DNA of 64,000 nt from Phytophthora colocasiae. Lineage: Eukaryota; Oomycota; Peronosporomycetes; Peronosporales; Peronosporaceae. Below are positions 46,073-56,887 of this stretch, piece after piece; the stretch's first letter is position 1; the number at the start of each line of letters is the position of its first letter. The translations under genes and the position numbers were made by a program. The notes under the pieces are model-generated. The model worked only from the letters and a program-made list of their open reading frames with translations. It was not told the origin of the DNA and did not search any database. Location: positions 1 through 64,000 of the forward strand of contig JAGKQI010000001.1 of assembly GCA_018806915.1 (NCBI GenBank). Direction: 5' to 3'.

Positions 46073-49000
46073 TTACTTCAGAGAGACAGGATTTTCGGCG
46101 CGTTCAGCGGGCGTCAGAGCTTGTTTTCGGAGATCGGATGGCACGAATTCCATCCAGTCCTTGTCGGAAGACGCTGTGGCCCACTGCGTGCGCGAAGGTT
46201 CCGCCGCGTCGATAGCTTCAAGCTGCTTGCGCAAGCTCAGGCACTTGGGACCTCCGATCTCCCGTGCACGCGGGTCCTGCCAGATCCATGGGCAATATTT
46301 GTCCGGAATTTTCCAGATGCCAGGCTCGAACATGAGCGTCTCCGGGAAATCCTTGTGCTTCAGAATCTTGGACACTGCCCCTCGATATTGACGTAGTAGA
46401 GACGCACGTCGAAGCCCACGTTCCTTGTGCTGTTCACCGGACAGCAGGTCATCATCGGGATCCATTATCACCTAGTGAGTGCGTTCCCACAGCGCTTGGG
46501 CGTGCTTGCGCATGAGAGACGCGAGTTCTTCTGATGTCTGCCTGAACCAAGGGACAGAGGTCTTCACGCCGGTGAAAGTACAGCTCGTTCCGGCGGTTCT
46601 GGTACAGCTCGTTCCGGCGGTTCTGGTACATGACGTCCCAGGGAGCTGGTACCTCATCTAACAGAGCTTGGTACTTCTTGGAGTTCCAGCGTTTCTTCAG
46701 GCGTGCCAGACTGTGTCTGTGGGGCTCGAAGTCTGGGAACCCGGGAGTCCGTCTTGGTGTCACTGGTCGGCTGGACCGGGATGCCATAATATAGCCACGA
46801 CGAACAATGAGTGTCCGGGGCCTCGATCGTGAGCAACTCTTTTGGAGTCAGCAACTTGTACGACTTGGACACCAGACTCGACTTCCGGAGTTTACCGGAA
46901 GGTCGCTTGCACGAAGAACTCTTAGGCGACTTGGAGTCTTGAGACTTCTTGTCCTTGGAGCTCGACTTGGGCGAACCACCGGACTTCTTGCTCTTGAGAC
47001 TTGACGTGGAGGCGCCACCGGACTTCTGACTGCCTGACTTGGATCGGGATTTCTCGTGTACACTACCCCGCTTGGATTTCTTGGTGGGGATTATCGGACC
47101 CGAGTCGTCTGAATCGCTGGACTCGTAGTCTCGCGGACGCTTGTTACCGGCATGCGAATGACCATCAGACTCATCGTCGTCAGAGTCATCGCTGTTGCCG
47201 CTTGGCTTTTCGTCGTCAGACTCTCTGTCGCTGGATACAGATTCTTGTTCGCCAGACTACTTGAAGTCCGTGTCCTTCTGAGGGTCATCCTCTGTGGATT
47301 CAGGCTCACTGATGGGATACGGGGCGTGAGCATCCAGTACCTCCCAGATCGGTGGCTCCACATCGTTCTTCTAGAAGACGGCGCAGTTCTTCCTCAGCCA
47401 TCTTGTAGTACGTCTCTGGGACGTACGAGGTCCACGGGGTCTGATTCAGCTTGCGCCAGTACATCATGCTCACCAGCATTTGTACCAAGGGGCGCCCCGT
47501 GAACAGGCTGTGGGCAGGCTTGTCTGTGCGAAGCCATTTCATTGCAGTCTCGTAAGCAATGCCAGCGAGCAGCGCCGAGCGCAGGTCTGGACGGACTTCT
47601 TCCCAGACGACTCCAGGTGGTAACGTGGTGTGAATTGCGTCCTTGGACACCGGAGACTTGGCGTTCGCCGGACGCACCGAATCGATGCCAGGCGTGTAGT
47701 TCTTGGGGCAATCCTGACGGACACGAACCCGATGTTTCCCAGAAGGTCTGTTAGGCTTGAGCGGCGGAGGACCGGAAGATTTAAGTGACCTGGTGGGCGA
47801 CCCAGACTTGTTCACTGGGCGGGTGCCTGACTTCTCGGGGCCGCCGGCATGTTCACCGGAGACCTTCACACCACTACCAGCACCCGTCAGATCCAGCACT
47901 TTGGCTGATTTCTTAGCCTCCGCAGCTTGATTGAAGCGAACTTTCGCCAGTCGCTTGGAGAAGTCAGGGATTTCCGCCTTGCGTTGATCCATCGCGGTCA
48001 CGTTGATAATGGTGTCCCAGTCTCCTGGAGGTGCCTTGCCCTCTTGGAAGTCCACCAGAAGCCCCCGAAGACGCACCCAACTACCGTTCAATTCCCCGTG
48101 TTCAAACAGGTACTCAAGAAAACCCCAGGAGTCTGTGGCTTTGGTCGTGGGGCGAGCCTTCAGCAACCGGACCTCCGCCTGAGAGTCTTCCAGACGTTCT
48201 TCCAAGGCCGACTTCTCGGCTTCCAGGGCGTCTATCTGGTCTTGATAATGCGATGCGAGGTTCTTGGACTCCGCATTCGCACGATCTTCGATCTCACCAG
48301 CAGTACGCCGGGCGTCCAGCACTTCATGACGCCAATACTGGCAGTTGAAGACCCACTGACGCTTGAGATCTTCGGACTCGTTCTGGATAGCGGCCGTGTC
48401 AACCAGAGATGCACCGCCCTGGGACTCTACTTGGAGTCGAAGCCGACGGTGCGCGCCAGCCATCTGCTTCAGATAACCCGACGTCTTGTACACCCGCTCA
48501 GCGAGACGCTGATGAGGGAGGTGCAGGAGGATTGCCGCGGAGGACGTCAACGGACCCCATGTGTGCTTCAAGACTCATGCGGTTACGGCTGTCCACATGA
48601 GGAACGAGCATCTGACCTTCAGTGAAGTCAGGGATCACGCGCTCAAGCTCCGAGATGTCGGCCGGCGTAAAGCCCTCGAGGCCCACCAGAACGCCTGGCC
48701 CCCCGTAGATGTTCGCTATGTGGTTTCACACAAGAAAGCCTTCCGCAAGCGCTGGAACGCCAACCAAGAATGGCTGTCCTTCAGGCGTTGGCTCGGGGTC
48801 CACCCAGTTGGAAGGGACGTCGGACTTCTCTTCGTCCAACGGTTGTTGTCCGGGCCCAAACAGATCATCCACCTCGGTGGTAGAGAGAATATGTGGTCCT
48901 CTGGGGAACGAAACTGCGACGCCGGGAGAAGGACTCGTAGGAACAGAGGCCGCAGATGTATCCGGCATGTTCACGTGCTCATCGCTGTCAGCAGCATCGA

Positions 49001-49165
49001 CGCCCTGCTTCGTAGCGGCGGACGCGCTCGACTGTGAGGCTGGGGCGCTTGAGCTGCCACCAGGTGATGCGGGAGCACCGTCACCACCACCTCGCGACGC
49101 TACGGATGCCGAAGCAGGCCCAGTGCCCGAGCCGTCGTCAGTAGTAGAAGCCGGTGGAGAGCCCA
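46073..49165 (-). CDS. Antisense accessory gene of the Chronos element (frame broken)
   Basis: A minus-strand coding region fills the space between pol and the 3' LTR. From ATG at 49165 (MGSPPASTTDDGSG) it runs through an Ala/Ser/Pro-rich acidic part, FTPADISELERVIPDF, a coiled coil (48150-48310, QIDALEAEKSALEERLED), a globular-looking part (FLEYLFEHGELNGSWVRLRG), a serine- and lysine-rich disordered region with nuclear-signal-like runs (about 46880-47280), and a tryptophan-containing end (KIPDKYCPWIWQDPRAREIG) closing at TAA 46073-46075. The frame slips at least four times. I recognise no domain. The composition suggests a nuclear protein. An antisense gene after pol recalls the antisense ORFs of plant Tat/Ogre elements, and element B has a comparable gene. 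Part of a second copy begins at 63903. Confidence 0.6.
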
Positions 49166-49410
49166 TGGTTGCTGGATCTTCTTCTGGCTTGTGTGTCAGA
49201 AAGGAAATCGGGATGTGGCCGTTTGTGGGATATGACAGTTGGCTATTTCTGAGTCTGATGGAATCAGACTGAGCGACAGGACACCAGAGACTCTGAAATC
49301 CCGGAAGTTTTGAGAGCGTCACAGCTACTCCATGTTCACGGGACCTCTGACGTACTGGCCTGGCCATGATGCTCAGTTTGGAGAAAGTTCCGCACTGACG
49401 AATTATGACC

Positions 49411-49422
49411 AGGAGGGGCGGT
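49411..49422 (+). promoter_or_regulatory. Polypurine tract before the 3' LTR
   Basis: AGGAGGGGCGGT lies immediately before the TGACACG start of the LTR, where plus-strand DNA synthesis would be primed. It confirms the plus-strand orientation of the element. Confidence 0.6.
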
Positions 49423-51267
49423 TGACACGTTGCTAATTACGATTTTTCAAGTGGATATGGACGTCACGCTGTGATGTGATTGGATGTACACTGGGTTGTG
49501 GGAGAAAGGGGGATGTGGGACGAGGTTATGTCCCGTGTGACAATATGATGGATCTGTGGAAGAAAATTACTGTATATATATTAACCTTCACCTGTACTGC
49601 AAAGGGGCCCAAGAGATCAGAAGTGTTCTCCGGAAAAGTGCACAAACTCCGAGAGACAACAACACTCAGTCTGATCACCGGACTTTCCCCGACGATGAGT
49701 GCCTAAAGGTTGGCAGAAAGTCTCTCAGAAGAATGTATCTCTGAGAGATCTCATCCCGTTGCCGTCCTGTGTGACGATGATGGTTCAAGGAATATAATTA
49801 TACCCACAAGATACCAAGTATCGCGCACCGGACGTAGCGCACCCCGCGCATATCCCAACCGGACTTCGTGCGTTGTAGCATACGTGCTCCGCACCCTGAA
49901 AACACTCATGGATTTCTGATATCACGCATGGAAACTCTGATATCACACCATGAAGTCTGACGTACATGAGTCCGACGTACATGAAGTCCGACGTACATGA
50001 AGTCCGACGTACATGAGTCTGACGAACATGATTCTGGTAACACAAGTCTAATGTGTCCGGCTTATATACAAGCAATATTCCAGACATCACCAGTTTCCGA
50101 TGAACAGACTTCGACGTACAAGACTCCGATGATCAGACCCAAGTGTCACGACTCTGGTATTACGACTCTGATGTACATGAATTCCGGAGTACATGGTTCC
50201 GATGAACATGTCTCCGACGCACATGATTCCAGACCCTGATGAACAGGATACCAGACTCTGACACTCTGAAGTCCACCCCCATACTGAAACCAAGTGTACC
50301 CAACACGACCTCACGCAATCAAGTAAAACGCAACCCACTCATCCCTGTAATGACATCATTAAGTGTCGACTCGACAAGATCTGCAGCATCGACTACCATT
50401 GTGAACCCAAGTGAAGATTCCTGAGTTATACTGAGACCAAGTGTATATGAGAATATGGAAGACAGAAGACAGAGAGATACGAGATAGATAACCAGAGTTC
50501 AATTTTCCCTGTTGTAACGAGTTCAATTTGCTGTGTTATAACGAGGTCGTCTGCCTGCTGCTTCGTAAGTATTAGGCCACGACAAAGCTTTTGATCGTGT
50601 GATCTCTCACCTATCAAGCCCCTTTAGGTGGAGATCAGCGTAACGTAGAGACCTGAGAGGACCCACCTATTCCATTTCCTAGTTAGGTCGTTTGTCTTGT
50701 CTCTAACGGTAGCCCATTTCATATTGTACGTTTGGACAGGTTTTGGGAGCTAGACAGTCGCTCTCAAGACGCTCGGTAGACTGTTACATAACTGATAGTG
50801 TATTGGTTTATTTTCCCTCTATACATTAGAGGGTGGTGCGCGAAAGTTACGGGAATACCAGACAGACCAGGTGTCTGGCGAACATTTCCCTAGTTGACCT
50901 GGAGAACTAGCCCACTGCTCAAGGGCCAGGAAAGAATAAGAGCAGCTAACATATTTGTATATCGGAACTCTATATTGCGGTTATCTCGGAAGTCTAGTGA
51001 CAGGACTTCCCTTTGCATTAATTTCTCTTTTGTTTTCAGAAATCTCTGGTGTACACAAGTGTTCACCGGAAAACGTTCGACTTCTCAAGCGCTCCTGTGA
51101 GGACCAGAAGGACATCCGACGGTCTACGCAAGGAACCTCACTCTCACAACTCACGACCCCGGCGAGGGTCTCATTACCAAGACAACGAACCTACGAGGAC
51201 AGCACAAGGTAACACACGCCTACCTTGCTGTGCGACTCTGGTATCACTACCGGTAGTCACACTTCCA
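49423..51267 (+). repeat. 3' LTR of the Chronos-like retroelement
   Basis: About 1845 bp, near-identical to 28903-30764. It directly abuts, within 3 bases, the integrase tail of element B at 51271. No target duplication matches the left end, so the right boundary may be a recombination product rather than a simple insertion. Confidence 0.85.
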
Positions 51268-51270
51268 GGT

Positions 51271-51875
51271 TCACTGTACGCCCCTGCACCGCGGTAAAAG
51301 TTGACCGACTTCGCGATAGTCAGCTGCTGAAGGCGCAGGACCGGCACGCTGCTCGCCTTGAGGAGCAGGTGGAGGTGAAGTTCGAAGAAGGAGACCCGGT
51401 GTGGGTCTACCAATACTTTCGAGCTCGCAGAGGCGAGCGTACCACCAAGAAGTTAGCATTCTCCTGGCACGGTCCCTACCGAGTTGTAGGAACGGTGGGC
51501 GAGAACGCGTACCGCGTAGCAATTCCTTCGCACCCGAACCGGGTGGTGACCATCAACGTGAACCGTTTGAAGCTTTTTCGAGGACGCTGGAGTCGACCGT
51601 ACCCGACGGAGGTGCCTGAGGGCGTGACGTCCCGTCCTGGTGTTGATGATGAAGGACCTCTTGAGGAGGCCGACCTACCTTCGACCAGCTACGTGGAACG
51701 GTTGGTAATCGGTGGTGAAGAGACGGCTGTCTCTGGGACGAGCAACCCGGTTGTCGACATTTTGGCTCGACGGAAGGAGAACGGTGTCACGCAGTACTTA
51801 GTACTGTTGGCTACCTACGAAGTGAGCTGGAGGCCTGCTGCTACGCTTCTTCCTAACTATCGAACGCTTCTGTAG
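51271..51875 (+). pseudogene. Element B integrase C-terminus and chromodomain-like end (5' truncated)
   Basis: Open from the LTR junction to TAG/TGT context at 51873-51875. It shows a Ty3/Gypsy integrase tail: VDRLRDSQLLKAQDRHAARL, EGDPVWVYQYFRARRGERTT, KKLAFSWHGPYRVVG, VVTINVNRLKLFRGRWSRPY. A chromodomain-like end follows (NPVVDILARRKENGVTQYLV, WRPAATLL). The rest of gag-pol is absent. The sequence belongs to a different family from Chronos: motifs and word usage (GAACGC) differ. Confidence 0.85.
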
Positions 51876-52448
51876 GCGTTCGATAACGCTCGGCGAAAGG
51901 AGAAGGGTCTACCTGAACTGCGTCGCAGTGCACGGTTGGCTGAGGCCAACGTCGCTGTCGACGAAGATGACATGCTCTTCTAGAGAGAAGAGGGAGCTGA
52001 TTGCCTGTGTGGTGACTATTACGGGCAATGCGAGCTTGAAGAACGAGGGCAAGAAGAAGGCTCTCGTGTGGTGACTTTATATTTGATTATATTTTGGAGA
52101 ACGCTTGGTCAAGGAACCGTGCCTACCTTCTGGAGATCGCTCGGTCGGGGACCGTGCGTGCCTATTCTTGTCGAATAACACACTGTCGAGGCTGTACATG
52201 TACCTCGATGCGTCTGCGGTAGGGGACCGTAATGCTATCAAAGAACGCTCGATGTGAAACGGTATGCGTGTTGGAGAACGCAAAAGGGGCCCGTGTGTTT
52301 ATATTTTGGGGAAGGGAGCTGCGAAAAACAAATGAAGACGACTAACGCAGAGAGGAAAAGAGAAAAGGTTATTATGAAGGTTAAGCTAGGAACGCTAAGC
52401 TACCGTTCCTAGATGCTCGGGACACTACGAAGTGCTGTTACCTCCCGA
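51876..52448 (+). repeat. Element B non-coding region with degenerate GAACGCT repeats
   Basis: No gene. A degenerate unit of about 36-45 bases recurs (TGGAGAACGCTTGGTC at 52095, TGGAGATCGCTCGGTC at 52131, then related GAACGCTCGATG and GGAGAACGCAAA words to about 52285), each followed by a GGACCGTG-like word. The sequence also holds the palindromic CGTTCGATAACGCTCGG near 51877. Confidence 0.55.
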
Positions 52449-54350
52449 CTAGTCGAGGATCTTCTGCTTCTTGGCTGGGGGCTTCTCCTCGTCCTCGTCT
52501 TCGTAGGGATCGTCGTCGGACTGATGCTCATCGTCGTTCTCGCTCGCTTCGGACTCGCTCTCGTCACTACTGCTGCCCAGGAAGTCGTCTGACGTCTCCT
52601 TCTTGACTTGGGTAGTTTCTCCGGCCTCCAGGTCACGGTTGGATACTTCGGGTGGGGAACTTGGCCTCTTCGGGGATTCGACCTTGGCCGGCGAAGGACT
52701 GCGAGACTTGGACTCGGGCGACGTGGGCGCTTTCGCCTTAGGTGACGATGGGGAAGCGGGCTTGGACTGGGTCGGCGAGGCGTTCCCTGAAGCAGCCGGA
52801 GAAGCGTTCTTGGGGCTGGTCTTGGGCGTCACGGCAGGAGAAGCGTTCTTGGGAGATTTCGGCGGAGTCGCTACCTTGGGGACCGGAGGGGACGCTTTCG
52901 TGGAAGCATCCGGAGCCACTGAGAAGTCGCTAGAACGCGTCTTTAGCGAGGGGCCCGACTTAGACTTGGACTTCTTGAAGTGGGGAACGAGAAGCTTGGG
53001 ATCCAGGCGCCCAGTACCGTGAGCTGTCGGACCGCCCTTGCGTCGGAAACGATCATAGCCGCCGACCACTTCGGAGGACTCTAGCGCTGACACGGTCGTG
53101 GAGACCTTGTATGAACCGTTCTGGAGCTGCTTCACCATGCTCTTAGCCAACGCGACGATGCGAGAACTCTTGCGAAGATAGAGCCAGGTGCCTTGGTGAG
53201 TGTCGACGGCCCACCCCTTGCGAGGCGTGCGATCGGACTGGATGTCGATCAGGCATCGGGCCAACGCTTCGTCGGAGAGACGATTCTCCACCTTGATGTT
53301 GTCCGGGTCCAAAGCCTCCGTCCAGTAGAGAAGATCAGGAACGTCGGAGAAGGAGTCGCGGTTCAGGAAGAACGGTTCCAAGGCGTGCTTCATCTTCTTT
53401 TCGTACTCGGCCTTGTCCCTGCGGCGAAGAGAAACGAGACTGTCGATGATCGGGCCGTGGTAACCCGGGCCTCGCGACTGGTTCCGTCCCGGTTGACCAC
53501 CCCACCACATCAGCAGCTTGGAGTCGGGGCAGGCCTCGAGGAGCTGGAGGAAGTTGTAGTATCCCCACGTCTCAATGCAGAGACTCTAGAACCTCATGCG
53601 CCCGGCAACCGCTTCCATCTTTGCCTTGCGACGACGAGTCTGTGCGGCTGAAGACTTGAGAGGCGCATGAAGCTGCCATCCCCAGAAGACGGGGCGATCG
53701 TGGTTCCACCAGCGCCAGTGAGCTCGGTAAACTTCGGGGTACGCTTCAGGATCGTACCAGAGACTCGCGCCTTCACACGGATACGCCAACTGGAACGGTG
53801 TCTTCCCCTTCTCCGCGGCGTCGCTGTAGAGCTCTTCAAGGTCGTCTCGAATCTCTTGGGGCGTGGTAACCGCCAGCTCAACCGTGAAGAACGACTTCTT
53901 GCGCTCCGGAGAAGACGAAGGCGAAGAGTTTCGAGACCGTTCCTTGCGTTTCTTGGACGAAGATGACTTGGGAGTGGACGTAGTCTTGGAAGAGCCCCGG
54001 GATGAAGCGTTCTTGGGCGAAGGACCTGTGAAGCGAGGATGCAGCTTGGCCCTCTTGCTGAAACGCTGACGCGAAGGCTTGGGCAGCACGAGAACGGGGC
54101 CCCCGAACGCGTCCGAAGCGTAACCTGTCTGGTCGATGACAGCTTCAGCGATGTCGTCCAGGATGTCGAGCCCGGTGGAGCCTTCGTTGACGCTCAACAC
54201 CTCCCTCATCTCGGACCAGAAGGCGACCTGAGCCTGCGTGGGCGTTATGTCTTCCTCCTCCCTCTCTTCTCTCTCATCCTCCGCGGCGTAGCGCTTGACG
54301 AGACGCTTGAACAACCCGTCGTATTCCTCCTCGAGCCTGGACTTGCCCAT
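52449..54350 (-). CDS. Antisense accessory gene of element B, one in-frame TAG
   Basis: ATG at 54350 opens MGKSRLEEEYDGLFKRLVKR. The first part (254 codons) includes an acidic region, a serine/lysine-rich region (SSSSKKRKERSRNSSPSSSP) and a tryptophan-rich part (YRAHWRWWNHDRPVFWGWQL). A single TAG (53586-53588) interrupts an otherwise continuous frame: LCIETWGYYNFLQLLEACPD follows directly and leads on to LDPDNIKVENRLSDEALARC. A long disordered tail with repeated PKNASP-type units and acidic clusters ends KKQKILD-stop at 52449. The product looks like a nuclear, chromatin- or nucleic-acid-associated protein; no domain is recognised. It sits after pol on the opposite strand, as in the Chronos element, though the proteins are not obviously alike in sequence. 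The stop may be an inactivating mutation or a sequence error. Confidence 0.65.
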
Positions 54351-54668
54351 GACGACGTTGCTGCCGGTGGTGTTCTCGAAGTGGAAGGAACTGTAATATG
54401 GCCCCTTTCTCGTTGGGACTTTGCGAAGGCCTTATCCGAGAAAGTGAAGCGTGTGACCCAAATGGACCGATTTTGACTACTAACTACGGTTGGTGGAGGG
54501 ATTAGACTATCGAGTCTCGGAGTTGAAAGGAAATACCTTCGATGATGCCAGGTGACTGGTTTTGGTACTGCAGCGTGCGATAGCTCTGGAGAACAGACCG
54601 AACGCTCGAGTCGGAAGTTGCCGAAGTGGCCATTTCCGTTTTGGTCTCACCACTCGCAAGAAGGACTG

Positions 54669-55880
54669 ATGGACGAGTGGGCGAACTCTGTGCTCGGGGA
54701 GTACGCTCGCTGGGAGCTATTGCCGGTTTACTTGGGAACGGTTCTAGTCTGGATTGTGACCACGCCCCTGAGGAACGTGTTCTGGACGTTTGGTGCTGAA
54801 GCGTGGAGAGTGACTCGTTTGAACGGTGGTATGTGGCTTGACTTCACGGCGCGATACCAGGAAGTGATGCGGAACCCTGCTTTGCGCCAGCTGAACGGTT
54901 TAGCCTACGGTTTTGCTCTGTGGAGCGCTCTCGTTGCTGTCCCTGTTCAAGTGTTGGAGCAGAACGCTCTCGAGTACGGTCGCTATGGACAAATGCACCG
55001 AAGTTGGTGGGTTGCGAGACAGATCACGTTCGGAGAGTACGGGCCCGACCTTTTGCTGGAAACTACTGAGTCAGCTAGACGCTATTACCAAGCCTGGAGG
55101 GAGGGAAGCGTGAACGCTTGGAGACGCGTGTACGCTGGCGTGCAAGGACTGTGCTGGATAACGCTTCTAATGCTTTCGATGGCTATACATCTGCCAATGA
55201 TGCTCTACGATCTACTGGAGTTTGTGCTGTGTGGAAGCACAGGTGTGGTCGTGGTGTTGGCTGTCCTGAATGTGCTGAACTACGGTGAGAGATGGACTTC
55301 TTGGGGGTATAATATCACCGGAGTCGTAGCCGTTGTCAGTCTAGTAACGCATGGATGGGACCGTGGAGGTCGCCTGCGCAAGATTGCTCCCCGAGGAATC
55401 ATTGAAGAAGCTTTGGACAGCGTGCAGAGGAACGCTGACGAGCGTTACCGTGCGGAGGAAGCTAGCCTGCAACGTCTGCGTGGGCCGGAAGTGATGCCCA
55501 AGGAAGAGGCGTCTAGTGAGGAGAGTGATCGCGAAGGAAATGAAGAGTCAGCCTCGTCAGAGGACGAGCCTGAAGAAGGACCTTCACCTGCCGCTAGCAT
55601 TCCTGCTCGTCGCGCTTCGATGCCGGAACACTTCACGACGGCCGACGCCTACATGGTCGAATCGCTACGGGGCTTGGCTGACGAGTTCCAACGCCGTGTT
55701 CGCCGAGGACGGCGAACGTCTAGTCGGGGGGAATGTCCCGTACCCGGGATTGCAGGACCCATTCCAGCGGTGGTGGACTCGAGCCAAGCTAGGATGAGGA
55801 CCCAATCTAGGACCCGCAGGATGGCTACACCACCCAGAGGCTACACTCACGGTACCGTTCCTGTGGTACCGTATCACTAG
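54669..55880 (+). CDS. Multi-pass membrane protein of unknown function in element B
   Basis: The first in-frame ATG is at 54669 (MDEWANSVLGEYARWELLPV); an open extension reaches 54552 with a GTG. The product has about 403 residues. Membrane-like segments are visible at VYLGTVLVWIVTTPL, GFALWSALVAVPVQVL, LCWITLLMLSMAIHLPMMLY, STGVVVVLAVLNVL and ITGVVAVVSLVTHGW. The C-terminal third is soluble: an acidic serine/glutamate-rich stretch (about 55495-55600), then an arginine-rich end. No signal peptide or single C-terminal anchor like a retroviral envelope is seen. The gene is divergent from the antisense gene (319 bp between starts), and its text is rich in GAACGCT words like the rest of element B, which argues that it belongs to the element. 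I do not recognise the family. Confidence 0.6.
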   Translation: MDEWANSVLGEYARWELLPVYLGTVLVWIVTTPLRNVFWTFGAEAWRVTRLNGGMWLDFTARYQEVMRNPALRQLNGLAYGFALWSALVAVPVQVLEQNALEYGRYGQMHRSWWVARQITFGEYGPDLLLETTESARRYYQAWREGSVNAWRRVYAGVQGLCWITLLMLSMAIHLPMMLYDLLEFVLCGSTGVVVVLAVLNVLNYGERWTSWGYNITGVVAVVSLVTHGWDRGGRLRKIAPRGIIEEALDSVQRNADERYRAEEASLQRLRGPEVMPKEEASSEESDREGNEESASSEDEPEEGPSPAASIPARRASMPEHFTTADAYMVESLRGLADEFQRRVRRGRRTSSRGECPVPGIAGPIPAVVDSSQARMRTQSRTRRMATPPRGYTHGTVPVVPYH

Positions 55881-56887
55881 GGTGATGTGCCCCTTGGAAA
55901 GATGGCGCTAGACGCTCGTGATCCGGAAGCGTGGAGGTCCGCAGAGCTACTTGGACCAATGGACGCCCCCGAAGGTGGGAAGATGCTACTCTCGTTGGGC
56001 GACAGGTGACTACTGCAAGGACGGATGGCAGGTCATAGGCCCCGGTGTGTGAAGTGGACGAGGCGTCCCTAGGGGCGTTGTGCTATCGCTCTCGCTCTTT
56101 CTTTTAGTTGCGAATTTCCCTGGTCGAGAGAAGACAAGAACAAATTTACGTATTTTTTATATTACTAAAAGCGTTCTACTAGACTCTACTTCGACGAGCT
56201 CCGAGGCCCCACTCAGGACTGTACTCACCCAAACAGCCACAGGTACCGACCCAGCCGGGGAGGTGCGCGACAAAGTCGAACCCTTCATGCAAGTCAATTT
56301 TGCTGCAGCGCCTCGAAACCAACGTCTTGCTCGGACCGGCTATTTGATGGATAATCGCAGGGTACTGCAACCACTCGATCTAGCACGTACACCTCCATCA
56401 CCACCACTACGTCAGATCTTTTCATGATCCGATGATGTTTCGCTAATGAAATCGTCGCATAACATGCGCTTTTCTTCCGATAGTTCATTCGAGAAGAAGT
56501 GATAATCCGAAAAGTTTTTTCTCGTCCCCTCATAATACTAGTTTTATCAATAATTGTTATATTTCAGCATTAGGTCCTTGCATTACATGAGTAGCTGCCG
56601 ACAGCGATTTCCAGACAATACCTCCGAGTGATTGTTTTCTTTCTCCTGAGCTACTTAACCGAAGCTCAAATCTCTCTCAGCTTTAGCCGCATACTCTTCT
56701 TATGATGTAGCAAACAAATCGTCAAGTAAAAATGGAAAATATACAGAGGAGCTCCATACAGTTCGAGCCCGAATGAGACGTTGTGATAAGGTTCACGCTT
56801 TGGTAACTTGATCCGCTGCGACTCCGCTAGGATTTTCTGGTATTGGTACTCAATGACCCCCTTGGAAATACCCTCCTCCTCTATAGT
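55881..56887. other. Stretch between element B and the truncated Chronos copy
   Basis: To about 56060 the sequence still carries element B words (GACGCT, GGAAGCGT), so it may hold element B 3' sequence. From 56100 it becomes AT-richer without a recognisable gene. The switch to Chronos sequence occurs within the word TTTTGAAGAGTTCCGAGAC (about 56881). Confidence 0.4.

Noticed and set aside
28903..51267. Reading the whole 22.4 kb as one giant intact retrotransposon
   Set aside because: The gag-RT part is present in three partly duplicated, disabled copies with a shared nonsense codon, and no target duplication joins the ends; it is a composite.
54669..55880. Calling the membrane protein a retroviral envelope
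   Set aside because: It has several membrane segments, no signal peptide, no cleavage site and no single C-terminal anchor; position alone is not enough.
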